From Dermabacteraceae bacterium TAE3-ERU27 (lineage in GTDB: Bacteria > Actinomycetota > Actinomycetes > Actinomycetales > Dermabacteraceae), in the NCBI GenBank assembly GCA_019218415.1, contig JAHUUL010000001.1, forward strand, positions 744,001-808,000: a stretch of DNA of 64,000 nt. The letters are read 5' to 3'. Of the stretch, positions 36,003-44,211 are shown piece by piece. Numbering within the stretch: the first letter of the stretch is position 1; the number at the start of each line of letters is the position of its first letter. Below the pieces are notes generated by a model that was not told the DNA's origin, searched no databases, and saw only the letters and a list, made by a program, of their open reading frames with translations. Position numbers and translations under genes: made by a program.

Positions 36003-36202
36003 CTTGTGAACGAATGGCGTTGAACCGGCAATCACCGGGGAGCCGCGGGAAGAAAAGGCTACGGCCCGAGTAGAACCCGCCGGGACCAGCCCGTTATAGC
36101 TGACGAACGAGAGGGTGGGTGCAAGCCCGCCAACCGGGGTGGTACCGCGTAGTAGCCTTCCTAAGGCGCTGCGTCCTCGGGGTAGTCCCACCCCGAAGGA
36201 GC
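36003..36202 (+). promoter_or_regulatory. T-box leader of ileS (translational type)
   Basis: The T-box core GGTGGTACCGCG lies at 36138-36149. The specifier is probably ATC (Ile) at 36031-36033, in a six-base loop closed by CCGG/CCGG, as in the ultrashort stem I leaders of actinobacterial ileS. The TGGT at 36140-36143 would pair with the NCCA end of uncharged tRNA-Ile. Downstream, CCTCGGGG pairs with CCCCGAAGG so that the AAGGAG ribosome binding site is hidden in a stem; tRNA binding would release it. The 187 bases between ferredoxin and this leader hold no gene that I can see. Confidence 0.88.
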
Positions 36203-36212
36203 ACTCATTTCC

Positions 36213-39200
36213 ATGCCTTACCCGGTGAACGGCGAGAAACTGACGCCCAGCCCGAACTTTTCTGCGCTCGAGAGCGAAATCCTGGATTTTTGGCGCAAGG
36301 ACGATACCTTCCGCGCCTCAATCAGCAACCGGGACTCGGCCGAGGAATACGTTTTCTACGACGGCCCGCCCTTCGCCAACGGCCTGCCCCACTACGGTCA
36401 CCTGCTGACCGGCTTCGTGAAGGACGTGGTGCCGCGCTTCCAGACCATGTGCGGAAAAAAGGTGGAGCGCCGCTTCGGCTGGGACAGCCACGGCCTGCCC
36501 GCCGAGCTGGAGGCCATGCGCGAGCTGGGCATCACCGAGAAGTCGCAGATCGAGTCGATGGGCCTGGAGGCGTTCAACGACGCCTCCCAAAAGAGCGTGC
36601 TCAAATACACCCGCGAATGGGAAGAGTACGTTACCCGCCAGGCGCGCTGGGTGGACTTCGAAAACGACTACAAGACCCTCGACCTGCCCTACATGGAATC
36701 GGTCATGTGGGCGTTTAAGACCCTGTGGGAAAAGGGCCTCGCCTACGAAGGCCACAGCGTGCTGCCGTACTGCTGGAAGGACCAGACCCCGCTTTCCAAC
36801 CACGAGCTGCGCATGGACGACGAGGTCTACCAGGAACGACAGGATCTGTCGGTCACCGTCACCTTCCCGCTGACCGGCGACAAGGCGCGCGAGCTTGGCC
36901 TGGAGGGCGTGCGCGCCCTGGCCTGGACCACCACCCCCTGGACCCTGCCCACCAACTTCTCGCTGGCAGTCGGCCCCGAAATCAGCTACGTCACCGTACC
37001 CGCCGGGCCGGAAGGTGCCGCCGACCAGGGCGCTGGCGCGGGCACCTACCTGCTCGCCCAGGACCTCGTCGGGGCGTTCGCGAAGGAACTCGGGTACGCC
37101 GATGCGGAAGCGGCCGTCGCGGCCTGCTCGGCCAGCACCGGCGGACGCGTCTACCGCGGTAGCGAGCTGGAATACATTACCTACCAGCCGCTGTGGGACA
37201 TTTACACCGACACCGAGAAGTACGGCACCGAAAACGCCTGGATCATCACGGTCGCGGAATACGTCTCTACCACCGACGGCACCGGCATCGTGCACCAGGC
37301 TCCCGCCTACGGTGAAGAAGACCAGAAAATCAACGCCGCCTACGGCATCCCCGTGATCGTTTCCGTGGACGAAGCCGCGCAGCTCCTGCCGCTGTTCAAG
37401 GGCACCGCGCTCGACGAGGTTGCAGGTATGCACGTGTTCGAGGCGAACCGCCCCATCGTGCGCATCCTGCGCGCCGAAAACCGGCTCTTCCGCGAAGCCA
37501 GCTATGTGCACTCCTACCCGCACTGCTGGCGCTGCCGCAACCCCCTCATCTACAAGGCGGTTTCGTCCTGGTTCGTGAAGGTCACCCAGATCCGCGAACG
37601 CATGATGGAACTGAACGAAAACATCCGCTGGATCCCCGGCAACGTCAAGCACGGCCAGTTCGGCAAGTGGCTAGAGGGCGCGCGCGACTGGTCGATCTCC
37701 CGCAACCGCTACTGGGGCAGCCCCATCCCGGTGTGGCAGAGCGACAACCCTGAATACCCGCGCACCGACGTCTACGGTTCGCTAGAGCAGCTCGAAGCCG
37801 ACTTCGGCACCCTGCCGCGCGACCCCGAAGGCAACGTAAACCTGCACCGCCCCTACATCGACGAACTGACCCGCCCGAACCCGGACGATCCGACCGGCAA
37901 GTCGGTCATGCGCCGCGTCCCCGAGGTGCTGGACTGCTGGTTCGAGTCAGGCTCCATGCCGTTCGCGCAGGTGCACTACCCGTTCGAGAACCGCGAATGG
38001 TTCGAGAGCCACTTCCCGTCCGACTTCGTGGTGGAATACATCGGCCAGACCCGCGGCTGGTTCTACACCATGCACGTGCTCGGCACCGCGCTGTTCGATT
38101 CCAACCCGTTCAAGAACGTGGTCTGCCACGGCATCGTGCTCGGTGACGACGGCTTCAAGGCCTCCAAGTCCCGCCGCAACTACCCCGACGTGGAAGAGTC
38201 CTTCAACAACTACGGGGCCGACGCGGTGCGCTGGTACCTGATGTCCACCCCGATCCTGCGCGGCGGCAACCTGGTCGTGCTCGAAAAGGGTATTCGCGAC
38301 GCGGCCCGGCATATGCTGATCCCGCTGTGGAACGTCTACTACTTCCTCGGCCTCTACGCGAACGCCTCCGGCTACCAGGCAAAGCCGCGCTACGAATCCG
38401 ACGAGGTAATGGATCGTTACCTGCTTGCCGCCACGGGCAACCTGGTGCGCGAAACCCGCGAAGCGCTCGACAACTACGACATCCCCGGTGCCGCCGAACT
38501 GATCCGCGCGCACCTGTATATGGTCACCAACTGGTACGTGCGTCGCTCCCGCGAACGCTTCTGGGAAGGCGACGAGGCCGCGTTCGATGTCCTCTACACC
38601 TGCCTGGAGACCCTGCTGCGCGTCGCCGCTCCGCTTGCGCCGATGATTACCGAAGGTATCTGGCGCCAGCTCACCGGCGGCCGCTCCGTGCACCTGTGCG
38701 ACTGGCCCGACGATTCCCTGTTCCCGCAGGACGCCAGCCTGGTCGCGCTCATGGACGAGGTGCGCAGCGTCTGCTCCGTCGCCAACGGCCTGCGCAAGAC
38801 CAGCAACCTGCGTGCCCGCCTGCCCCTGAACGAACTCGCGGTGGTGGTCGCCAACCCGACCGAGCTGGAGCCGTTCACCGCCATCATCGCCGACGAGCTC
38901 AACGTTAAGAACGTGCGCCTGGTCGACGTTGCCAGCGAAGAGGCCCAGGCGATGGGCGTGCAGCAGCGCCTCACCGTCAACGCCCGCGCCGCCGGGCCGC
39001 GCCTTGGCAAGCAGGTGCAGCAGGTCATCAAGGGAGCCAAGAGCGGCGACTGGAGCGTGGCAGAGGACGGCACCGTCACCAGCGGCGGCATCGCGCTCGT
39101 CGAGGGCGAATACACCCTCGACATGGTGGCGGGCAGCGACGTAAACACCGACGAGCAGGCCATCGGCGTGCTCAAGGGTGGCGACTTCGTGGTGCTGGAT

Positions 39201-39491
39201 ACCCGCCTCACCCCGGAGCTCGAAGCGGAAGGCCTGGCCCGCGACATCATCCGCGTCATCCAGCAGGCCCGCCGCGACGCCGGGTTCGACGTCTCCGACC
39301 GCATCAGCCTCACCGTGGACGGCGACGAAACCGTCACCGAGGCGCTCACCGCCCACCGCGAACTGGTGGCCGGGGAGGTGCTGGCGACCGCGTACGCGAC
39401 CGCTACCGCCCCCGAAGAGGGCGCCTACGTCAGCGAAGAGAAGGTGGCCGGAGGTGCCAGCGTGCGCGTCGGCGTGAAACGCGCCAACTAA
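36213..39491 (+). CDS. ileS: Isoleucyl-tRNA synthetase, eukaryote-like type
   Basis: A 1092-residue class Ia synthetase. The HIGH motif is HYGH (GLPHYGHLLTG) and the length and the CWFESGSMPFAQ and SRRNYPDV segments put it in the longer, eukaryote-like class that is often insensitive to mupirocin. The KMSKS signature reads KASKS (GFKASKSRRN), with Met replaced by Ala. The CP1 editing domain is present (TTTPWTLPTN). Control by the T-box leader is direct. Mupirocin insensitivity is inference from class. Confidence 0.95.
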   Translation: MPYPVNGEKLTPSPNFSALESEILDFWRKDDTFRASISNRDSAEEYVFYDGPPFANGLPHYGHLLTGFVKDVVPRFQTMCGKKVERRFGWDSHGLPAELEAMRELGITEKSQIESMGLEAFNDASQKSVLKYTREWEEYVTRQARWVDFENDYKTLDLPYMESVMWAFKTLWEKGLAYEGHSVLPYCWKDQTPLSNHELRMDDEVYQERQDLSVTVTFPLTGDKARELGLEGVRALAWTTTPWTLPTNFSLAVGPEISYVTVPAGPEGAADQGAGAGTYLLAQDLVGAFAKELGYADAEAAVAACSASTGGRVYRGSELEYITYQPLWDIYTDTEKYGTENAWIITVAEYVSTTDGTGIVHQAPAYGEEDQKINAAYGIPVIVSVDEAAQLLPLFKGTALDEVAGMHVFEANRPIVRILRAENRLFREASYVHSYPHCWRCRNPLIYKAVSSWFVKVTQIRERMMELNENIRWIPGNVKHGQFGKWLEGARDWSISRNRYWGSPIPVWQSDNPEYPRTDVYGSLEQLEADFGTLPRDPEGNVNLHRPYIDELTRPNPDDPTGKSVMRRVPEVLDCWFESGSMPFAQVHYPFENREWFESHFPSDFVVEYIGQTRGWFYTMHVLGTALFDSNPFKNVVCHGIVLGDDGFKASKSRRNYPDVEESFNNYGADAVRWYLMSTPILRGGNLVVLEKGIRDAARHMLIPLWNVYYFLGLYANASGYQAKPRYESDEVMDRYLLAATGNLVRETREALDNYDIPGAAELIRAHLYMVTNWYVRRSRERFWEGDEAAFDVLYTCLETLLRVAAPLAPMITEGIWRQLTGGRSVHLCDWPDDSLFPQDASLVALMDEVRSVCSVANGLRKTSNLRARLPLNELAVVVANPTELEPFTAIIADELNVKNVRLVDVASEEAQAMGVQQRLTVNARAAGPRLGKQVQQVIKGAKSGDWSVAEDGTVTSGGIALVEGEYTLDMVAGSDVNTDEQAIGVLKGGDFVVLDTRLTPELEAEGLARDIIRVIQQARRDAGFDVSDRISLTVDGDETVTEALTAHRELVAGEVLATAYATATAPEEGAYVSEEKVAGGASVRVGVKRAN

Positions 39492-39512
39492 CAGCGGCCA
39501 AGCAGCCGAAAT

Positions 39513-39543
39513 GAAAGGGGCCGGAATGTTTCCGGCCCCTTTC
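39513..39543 (+). terminator. Terminator after ileS
   Basis: GAAAGGGGCCGGAA and TTCCGGCCCCTTTC form a perfect 14-base stem with a 3-base loop, just before the folC ribosome binding site. Confidence 0.88.
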
Positions 39544-39582
39544 GCTCATACAATGGGACGCGAGCCGAGCAAAGGAACGTGA

Positions 39583-40923
39583 GTGGACGAGACACTGCGA
39601 GAGGTCTACGCGGCGCTACTGGCGCGCGCACCCGAAAATAAGATCGAACCCGATATTTCCCGCGTGCAGCGGGCGCTTAACCTGATGGGCGATCCGCACC
39701 TGGATTACCAAACGATCCATCTGGCGGGCACCAACGGCAAGACCTCCACCGCGCGCATGAGCGAAAGAATCCTGCGCGAGGCCGGGCTGCGCACGGGGCG
39801 CTTCACCAGCCCCCACCTGCACACCCCCACGGAGCGCATCGCCATCGACGGCGAACCGATCTCCGCCGCCGACTTCGCGCAGGCCTACGCCGACGTGCTG
39901 CCGTTTGTGGAAATGGTGGATGCCGAAAATGCGGTGCCGATGACCTTCTTCGAGGTAGTTACGCTCATGGCGTTCCAGGCGTTCGCCTCGGCCCCCGTGG
40001 ACGTCGCGGTAATCGAGACCGGCATGGGCGGCACCTGGGACGCCACCAACGTCGTGGCCCCCGCCGTCACCGTCATCACCCCCATCGGCTACGACCACCA
40101 GGCCTACCTGGGCAACGACATTGCCGACATCGCCGTAGAAAAGGCGGGCATCCTCAAAACCGACGCCTTCGCCGTGATCGCGGAGCAACCGTACGCGGAG
40201 GCAGCCGACGTGCTGCGCGAAAAGTTGACCTCGGTCGGCGCCAGCGCGGCCCTGGTCGGTGAACAGATCGGCGTCATCTCCCGCACCCCCGGAGTGGGCG
40301 GGCAGCTGCTCACCCTGCAAACCATGGCGGGCCGCTACGAAAACGTCTTCCTTTCCCTGCTCGGTTCCCACCAGGCGGAAAACGCCCTGCTCGCGGTGGC
40401 CGCCTGCGAAGCCTTCCTGACCGGCGGGCAGGCCCCGCTCGACGGCGACCTGCTCACGGCGGCGCTCGCCGCCGTGACCTCGCCCGGCCGCGCCGAGGTG
40501 GTGCGCCAGGCCCCGACCATCGTGGTGGATGCCGCGCATAACCCGGCCGGTGCCGAGGCCCTGGTGGAGGCGGTGCGGGAAAACTTCCGCTTCACCCACA
40601 CCGTCGGCATCGTCGGGGTGCTGGCCGACAAGGATTCGGCGGAGATCCTCGCGATCCTGGAGCCGCTGCTGGACGAAGTGGTGGTTACCCGCTCGTCCTC
40701 GCCGCGCGCCATTCCGGCCGACGAGCTGGCAGACCTGGCGCGGGACATCTTCGAAGACCCGGACAGGGTGCACGAGGCCCCGCGCCTGGACGATGCGATC
40801 CAGCTTGCCGTAGATCTCGCGGAACGGCGCGACGACCTCTTCGGCGGCGTGGTTGCCTGCGGTAGCGTCACCGTCGCAGCTGAGGTGCGCGCGCTGTTGA
40901 AGGCCCCGGAGGATCGGGCATGA
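39583..40923 (+). CDS. folC: Folylpolyglutamate synthase / dihydrofolate synthase
   Basis: A 446-residue Mur-ligase-like enzyme that adds glutamate to folates. The P-loop GTNGKTST is at residues 49-56, followed by GRFTSPHLHTPTERI; the GMGGTWDATN and DAAHNPAG motifs are typical. The start is GTG after AAAGGAACG. The next gene overlaps it by four bases (ATGA). The polyglutamated methyl-THF it provides is the substrate of MetE. Confidence 0.94.
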   Translation: MDETLREVYAALLARAPENKIEPDISRVQRALNLMGDPHLDYQTIHLAGTNGKTSTARMSERILREAGLRTGRFTSPHLHTPTERIAIDGEPISAADFAQAYADVLPFVEMVDAENAVPMTFFEVVTLMAFQAFASAPVDVAVIETGMGGTWDATNVVAPAVTVITPIGYDHQAYLGNDIADIAVEKAGILKTDAFAVIAEQPYAEAADVLREKLTSVGASAALVGEQIGVISRTPGVGGQLLTLQTMAGRYENVFLSLLGSHQAENALLAVAACEAFLTGGQAPLDGDLLTAALAAVTSPGRAEVVRQAPTIVVDAAHNPAGAEALVEAVRENFRFTHTVGIVGVLADKDSAEILAILEPLLDEVVVTRSSSPRAIPADELADLARDIFEDPDRVHEAPRLDDAIQLAVDLAERRDDLFGGVVACGSVTVAAEVRALLKAPEDRA

Positions 40924-41312
40924 GCGTTTTCGTGCCCTCCCCACGCAAGGGCGGGGCGCAGCGCATGTTTTGCGCCACGGTTTTGACCCTGGAAGCGTTC
41001 GTCGTGTTCTTCGCAGTGCTGGCCGCGCACGGCCTGGCCTACACCACCGGCCAGTCGCGGCTTATGGCCTGGGGGCTGGGCTTGACTCTGGTGCTGGCTC
41101 TGCTGCTGAGCGCCCGCAAGCTGTCCTCCGCCGTCGGCTACCAGATAGGGGCGCTGTTGCAGATAGCGGTGCTTGCTTTCGGCCTGGTGGTGCCGATGAT
41201 GTGGGGCATCGGCGCGCTGTTCGCGATCATGTACCTGGCCGGGCTGTGGCAGGGGCATCGCATCGACGCGGAGAAGGACGAGATCGATCGCCGAGTGCTG
41301 GGAGGGGAGTGA
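40920..41312 (+). CDS. DUF4233 membrane protein
   Basis: A 130-residue protein with four hydrophobic helices. Its ATG overlaps the folC stop (ATGA), and folC-DUF4233 is a conserved pair in actinobacteria, which with the TLEAFVVFFAVLAAHGL start identifies the family. Function unknown. Confidence 0.85.
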   Translation: MSVFVPSPRKGGAQRMFCATVLTLEAFVVFFAVLAAHGLAYTTGQSRLMAWGLGLTLVLALLLSARKLSSAVGYQIGALLQIAVLAFGLVVPMMWGIGALFAIMYLAGLWQGHRIDAEKDEIDRRVLGGE

Positions 41313-41394
41313 CCGCCAGCCTTGTAGCATTGCCTATGTAGCGCGCATTCGCGCGTCCCTAGCGCAATAACTTCCTTAAAGCGGTCGTATAAAA

Positions 41395-41574
41395 ATGTTC
41401 CCCATTATTTTGTTTTTCCTTTTCGCGTTGCTGACGGCAGGCGCGGTAATTCTGCTGGTGGCGCTGCCGCACATGTCGCTAAATAGCGACCAAAGCCCGG
41501 CGGAAAAGCGCCGCGGCTCCCGCAGCCGGGGGCAGCGCGCGGCACGTAAAAACGTAAAAGACTCTGAGAGCTGA
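41395..41574 (+). CDS. Small single-span membrane protein
   Basis: A 59-residue frame starting MFPIILFFLFALLTAG: one N-terminal helix (about 1-26) and a strongly basic tail (EKRRGSRSRGQRAARK). It fills the gap before ftsY and ends 3 bases before the ftsY ATG, so it should share its transcript. The upstream region has only weak ribosome-site character. The clean fit of helix plus basic tail and its position argue that it is real. No family recognised. Confidence 0.5.
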   Translation: MFPIILFFLFALLTAGAVILLVALPHMSLNSDQSPAEKRRGSRSRGQRAARKNVKDSES

Positions 41575-41577
41575 CAT

Positions 41578-42981
41578 ATGGATCCCCAGATAGTTGAAAT
41601 CCTCGTCGTCGTTGCCGGTCTGGTCGGTGCGGGCGTGCCCGCCGCCTACCTGCTGACGCGCCGGGGCCGGAAAAAGGACGATGCCGGGGCGCCGACGCCG
41701 CCCCCCGCTAAGCCTCGCCCGGACGCCCCCACCTGGGATGACGCATTCGGCCCCGCAGAGGGCGAGGATAAGCCCGAGGAGGCGGCAGAAGCGACGCACA
41801 CCGCCGCGCCTGCGGAGGCTGGCCCGGCACCGCAGCCCGCAGCCGATCCCGCGCAGGAATCCAGCCTGGAAGCGGTGGGCGAGCAGGCCGCAGAAGCGCA
41901 CCCTGTTGAGGAATCCGCGCCTGCCGCACCGGTAACGGAGGACGCGAAGGCTCCGGCGGAGACGCCGCAGCCCGAACCGGCGGCGGAAACTCCCGCCGTG
42001 GAAACCGCAGCAGTGGAGGTGCCGGAGGCTCCCGCCGATCGCATGGTGCGGCTGCGCGCCCGCCTGGCCCGCTCCGGCGGCTTCGGCAAGGGGCTGCTTT
42101 CCTTGCTCACCAGCGACAAGGTGGACGCGAACACCTGGGACGAGATCGAGGAGACCCTGCTGCTAGCGGACCTCGGCCCGCAGCTGACCGACGAACTGCT
42201 GGAAACGCTCAAGGAACGCATGCTGGTGCTCGGCAGCGACGATCCGGCGCAGGTGCGCGCCGTGCTGCGCGAGGAACTGCTGAACCTGGTGGACGTCTCG
42301 TTCAACCGCCGGATCGCGTCGCGCCGCGTCACCAACGAAGAGGGCCGCGAGGTGCCCGCCGTCGTGATGATGGTCGGCGTGAACGGCACCGGCAAAACCA
42401 CCACCGCCGGAAAACTGGCGCGCGTGCTGGTGGCGCAGGGGCGCAGCGTCGTGCTGGGCGCTGCCGACACCTTCCGCGCCGCAGCCGCAGAGCAGCTGCA
42501 GACCTGGGGTGAGCGCGTGGGCGTGCCGACGGTGCGTTCCGATAAGGACGGGGCCGACCCGGCGGCGGTCGCTTTCGACGCGGTGCGTCGCGGCGTGGAG
42601 GAAACCGCAGACGTTGTGATCGTGGATACCGCTGGCCGCCTGCAAAACAAGCGCGGTCTGATGGACGAGCTGGGGAAGGTGCGCCGCGTGGCCGAAAAGG
42701 GCCTGGGCGGCGCTGGCGTGCAGGAAGTGCTGCTGGTGATCGACGCGACCACCGGACAGAACGGTATGCAGCAGGCCCGCGTGTTTTCCGAGGTGGTGCA
42801 GATTACCGGCATTGCCCTGACGAAGCTGGACGGCACCGCCAAGGGCGGCATCGTCATGAACGTGCAGCGCGAGCTAGGCGTGCCGGTGAAACTTGTCGGC
42901 CTGGGCGAGGGCATGGATGACCTGGCCCCGTTCGACCCGTACGGATTTGTTGATGCCCTGCTGGGCGAGGAGGCGAAGTAG
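41578..42981 (+). CDS. ftsY: Signal recognition particle receptor FtsY
   Basis: A 467-residue SRP GTPase receptor. An N-terminal membrane helix (about 6-25) is followed by a long acidic Ala/Glu/Pro-rich linker (to about residue 145), then the NG domain with P-loop GVNGTGKTT near 267, DTAGRLQNK, and TKLDGTAKGG. The N-terminal anchor is the actinobacterial form. It binds the Ffh-ribosome complex at the membrane. Confidence 0.95.
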   Translation: MDPQIVEILVVVAGLVGAGVPAAYLLTRRGRKKDDAGAPTPPPAKPRPDAPTWDDAFGPAEGEDKPEEAAEATHTAAPAEAGPAPQPAADPAQESSLEAVGEQAAEAHPVEESAPAAPVTEDAKAPAETPQPEPAAETPAVETAAVEVPEAPADRMVRLRARLARSGGFGKGLLSLLTSDKVDANTWDEIEETLLLADLGPQLTDELLETLKERMLVLGSDDPAQVRAVLREELLNLVDVSFNRRIASRRVTNEEGREVPAVVMMVGVNGTGKTTTAGKLARVLVAQGRSVVLGAADTFRAAAAEQLQTWGERVGVPTVRSDKDGADPAAVAFDAVRRGVEETADVVIVDTAGRLQNKRGLMDELGKVRRVAEKGLGGAGVQEVLLVIDATTGQNGMQQARVFSEVVQITGIALTKLDGTAKGGIVMNVQRELGVPVKLVGLGEGMDDLAPFDPYGFVDALLGEEAK

Positions 42982-42986
42982 TAAAA

Positions 42987-44174
42987 ATGACTTTCCTACG
43001 CAATGTACGTATCGCGGACGGCAGCGATCCCCGCGTTACCCGCAAGGTAGATATCGAACTGGACGGCGCGAACATCGCCGCGATCACCGAAGCCGCCGGC
43101 CAGGTAGCGGAGGGCGATATCGACGGCCGCGGCCTGTTCGCCATCCCCGGCGCGGTCAACACCCACGCACACGTGGACAAGTCCTGGTGGGGCAGGGACT
43201 GGCAGAGCTACGGCGGCGAAAACACCCTCGACGGCCGCATCCAGCACGAGCGCGCCCGGCGCGGTGAACTGGGAATTCCCGGCGTAGACGTCACCTCGCA
43301 GGTGCTGGAGCAGTTCGTGCTGCACGGCACCACCGCTATGCGCAGCCACGTGGACGTCGATCCCGGAATCGGCCTCACCGGGCTGGAAGTGGTGCGCGAA
43401 GCTGTCGCTAAGGTCGCCCCCGACATGCTGTTTGAACTGGTCGCATTCCCGCAGGACGGCGTGCTGCGCCGCGACGGCGTGGACGAGCTGCTGCGCGTGG
43501 CAGCACGCGAGGGCCTGGCCGAACACATCGGCGGTCTGGACCCGGCCGGGATCGACCGCGACCCCGTCGGCCAGCTTGATCTGCTGTTCGAGATCGCGGA
43601 AGAAACCGGCTGCGGCATCGATATTCACCTGCACGACGGCGAAAGCCTGGGCGGTTTCCAGTTCGAGCTGATCCTGGACCGCGTGGAGGCGCTCGATCTC
43701 AAGGGGAAGGTGACCATCGCGCACGGCCTGGCGCTCGGCGGCCTGCCCGCCCGCCAGCAGGAGAGCATCATCGCTCGCATGGCCGAGGGCGACGTTTCGC
43801 TGACCACCGTGGCTCCCGCCTACGTGGCCCCGCTGCCGCGCCGCCTGCTGCGCGAGGCCGGGGTGCGCGTCGGCTTCGGTACCGATGGCATCCGTGACCT
43901 GTGGAGCCCCTACGGTGACGGCGACACGCTGCGGATCGCGCTCAACTACGCCCGCATGAGCGGCACCCGCTACGACGAGGAACTGGTGGAGGTGCTGGAC
44001 TGGGCGACCGGCGCGGCGCACACCTTCGTGGGCGGACAGCCGACCGGTATCAAGCCGGGGGAGCGGGCGGACATCGTGCTGCTGGACGCGGAGAACCCGA
44101 TGGACGCGCTGGTGCGCGCCCCACGCAGGGAAATGGTGCTGCTGGCGGGCAAGCTCGCGTACTCGCTCCGCTAG
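42987..44174 (+). CDS. Amidohydrolase (cytosine deaminase-like)
   Basis: A 395-residue metal-dependent hydrolase. Metal ligands are visible in HAHVDK (His60, His62), IDIHLHDGESLG, TIAHGLALG and GFGTDGIRDLWSPYG, the order of CodA-type amidohydrolases. The flanking beta-sandwich halves are at the N- and C-termini. Substrate unknown: cytosine, creatinine or N-substituted formamide deaminases all share this layout. It begins 5 bases after ftsY and ends 37 bases before ffh, an uncommon insertion between two SRP genes. Confidence 0.82.
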   Translation: MTFLRNVRIADGSDPRVTRKVDIELDGANIAAITEAAGQVAEGDIDGRGLFAIPGAVNTHAHVDKSWWGRDWQSYGGENTLDGRIQHERARRGELGIPGVDVTSQVLEQFVLHGTTAMRSHVDVDPGIGLTGLEVVREAVAKVAPDMLFELVAFPQDGVLRRDGVDELLRVAAREGLAEHIGGLDPAGIDRDPVGQLDLLFEIAEETGCGIDIHLHDGESLGGFQFELILDRVEALDLKGKVTIAHGLALGGLPARQQESIIARMAEGDVSLTTVAPAYVAPLPRRLLREAGVRVGFGTDGIRDLWSPYGDGDTLRIALNYARMSGTRYDEELVEVLDWATGAAHTFVGGQPTGIKPGERADIVLLDAENPMDALVRAPRREMVLLAGKLAYSLR

Positions 44175-44211
44175 ACTGTCACGGCACAAGCCAACCAAAG
44201 GATAAATAGGC

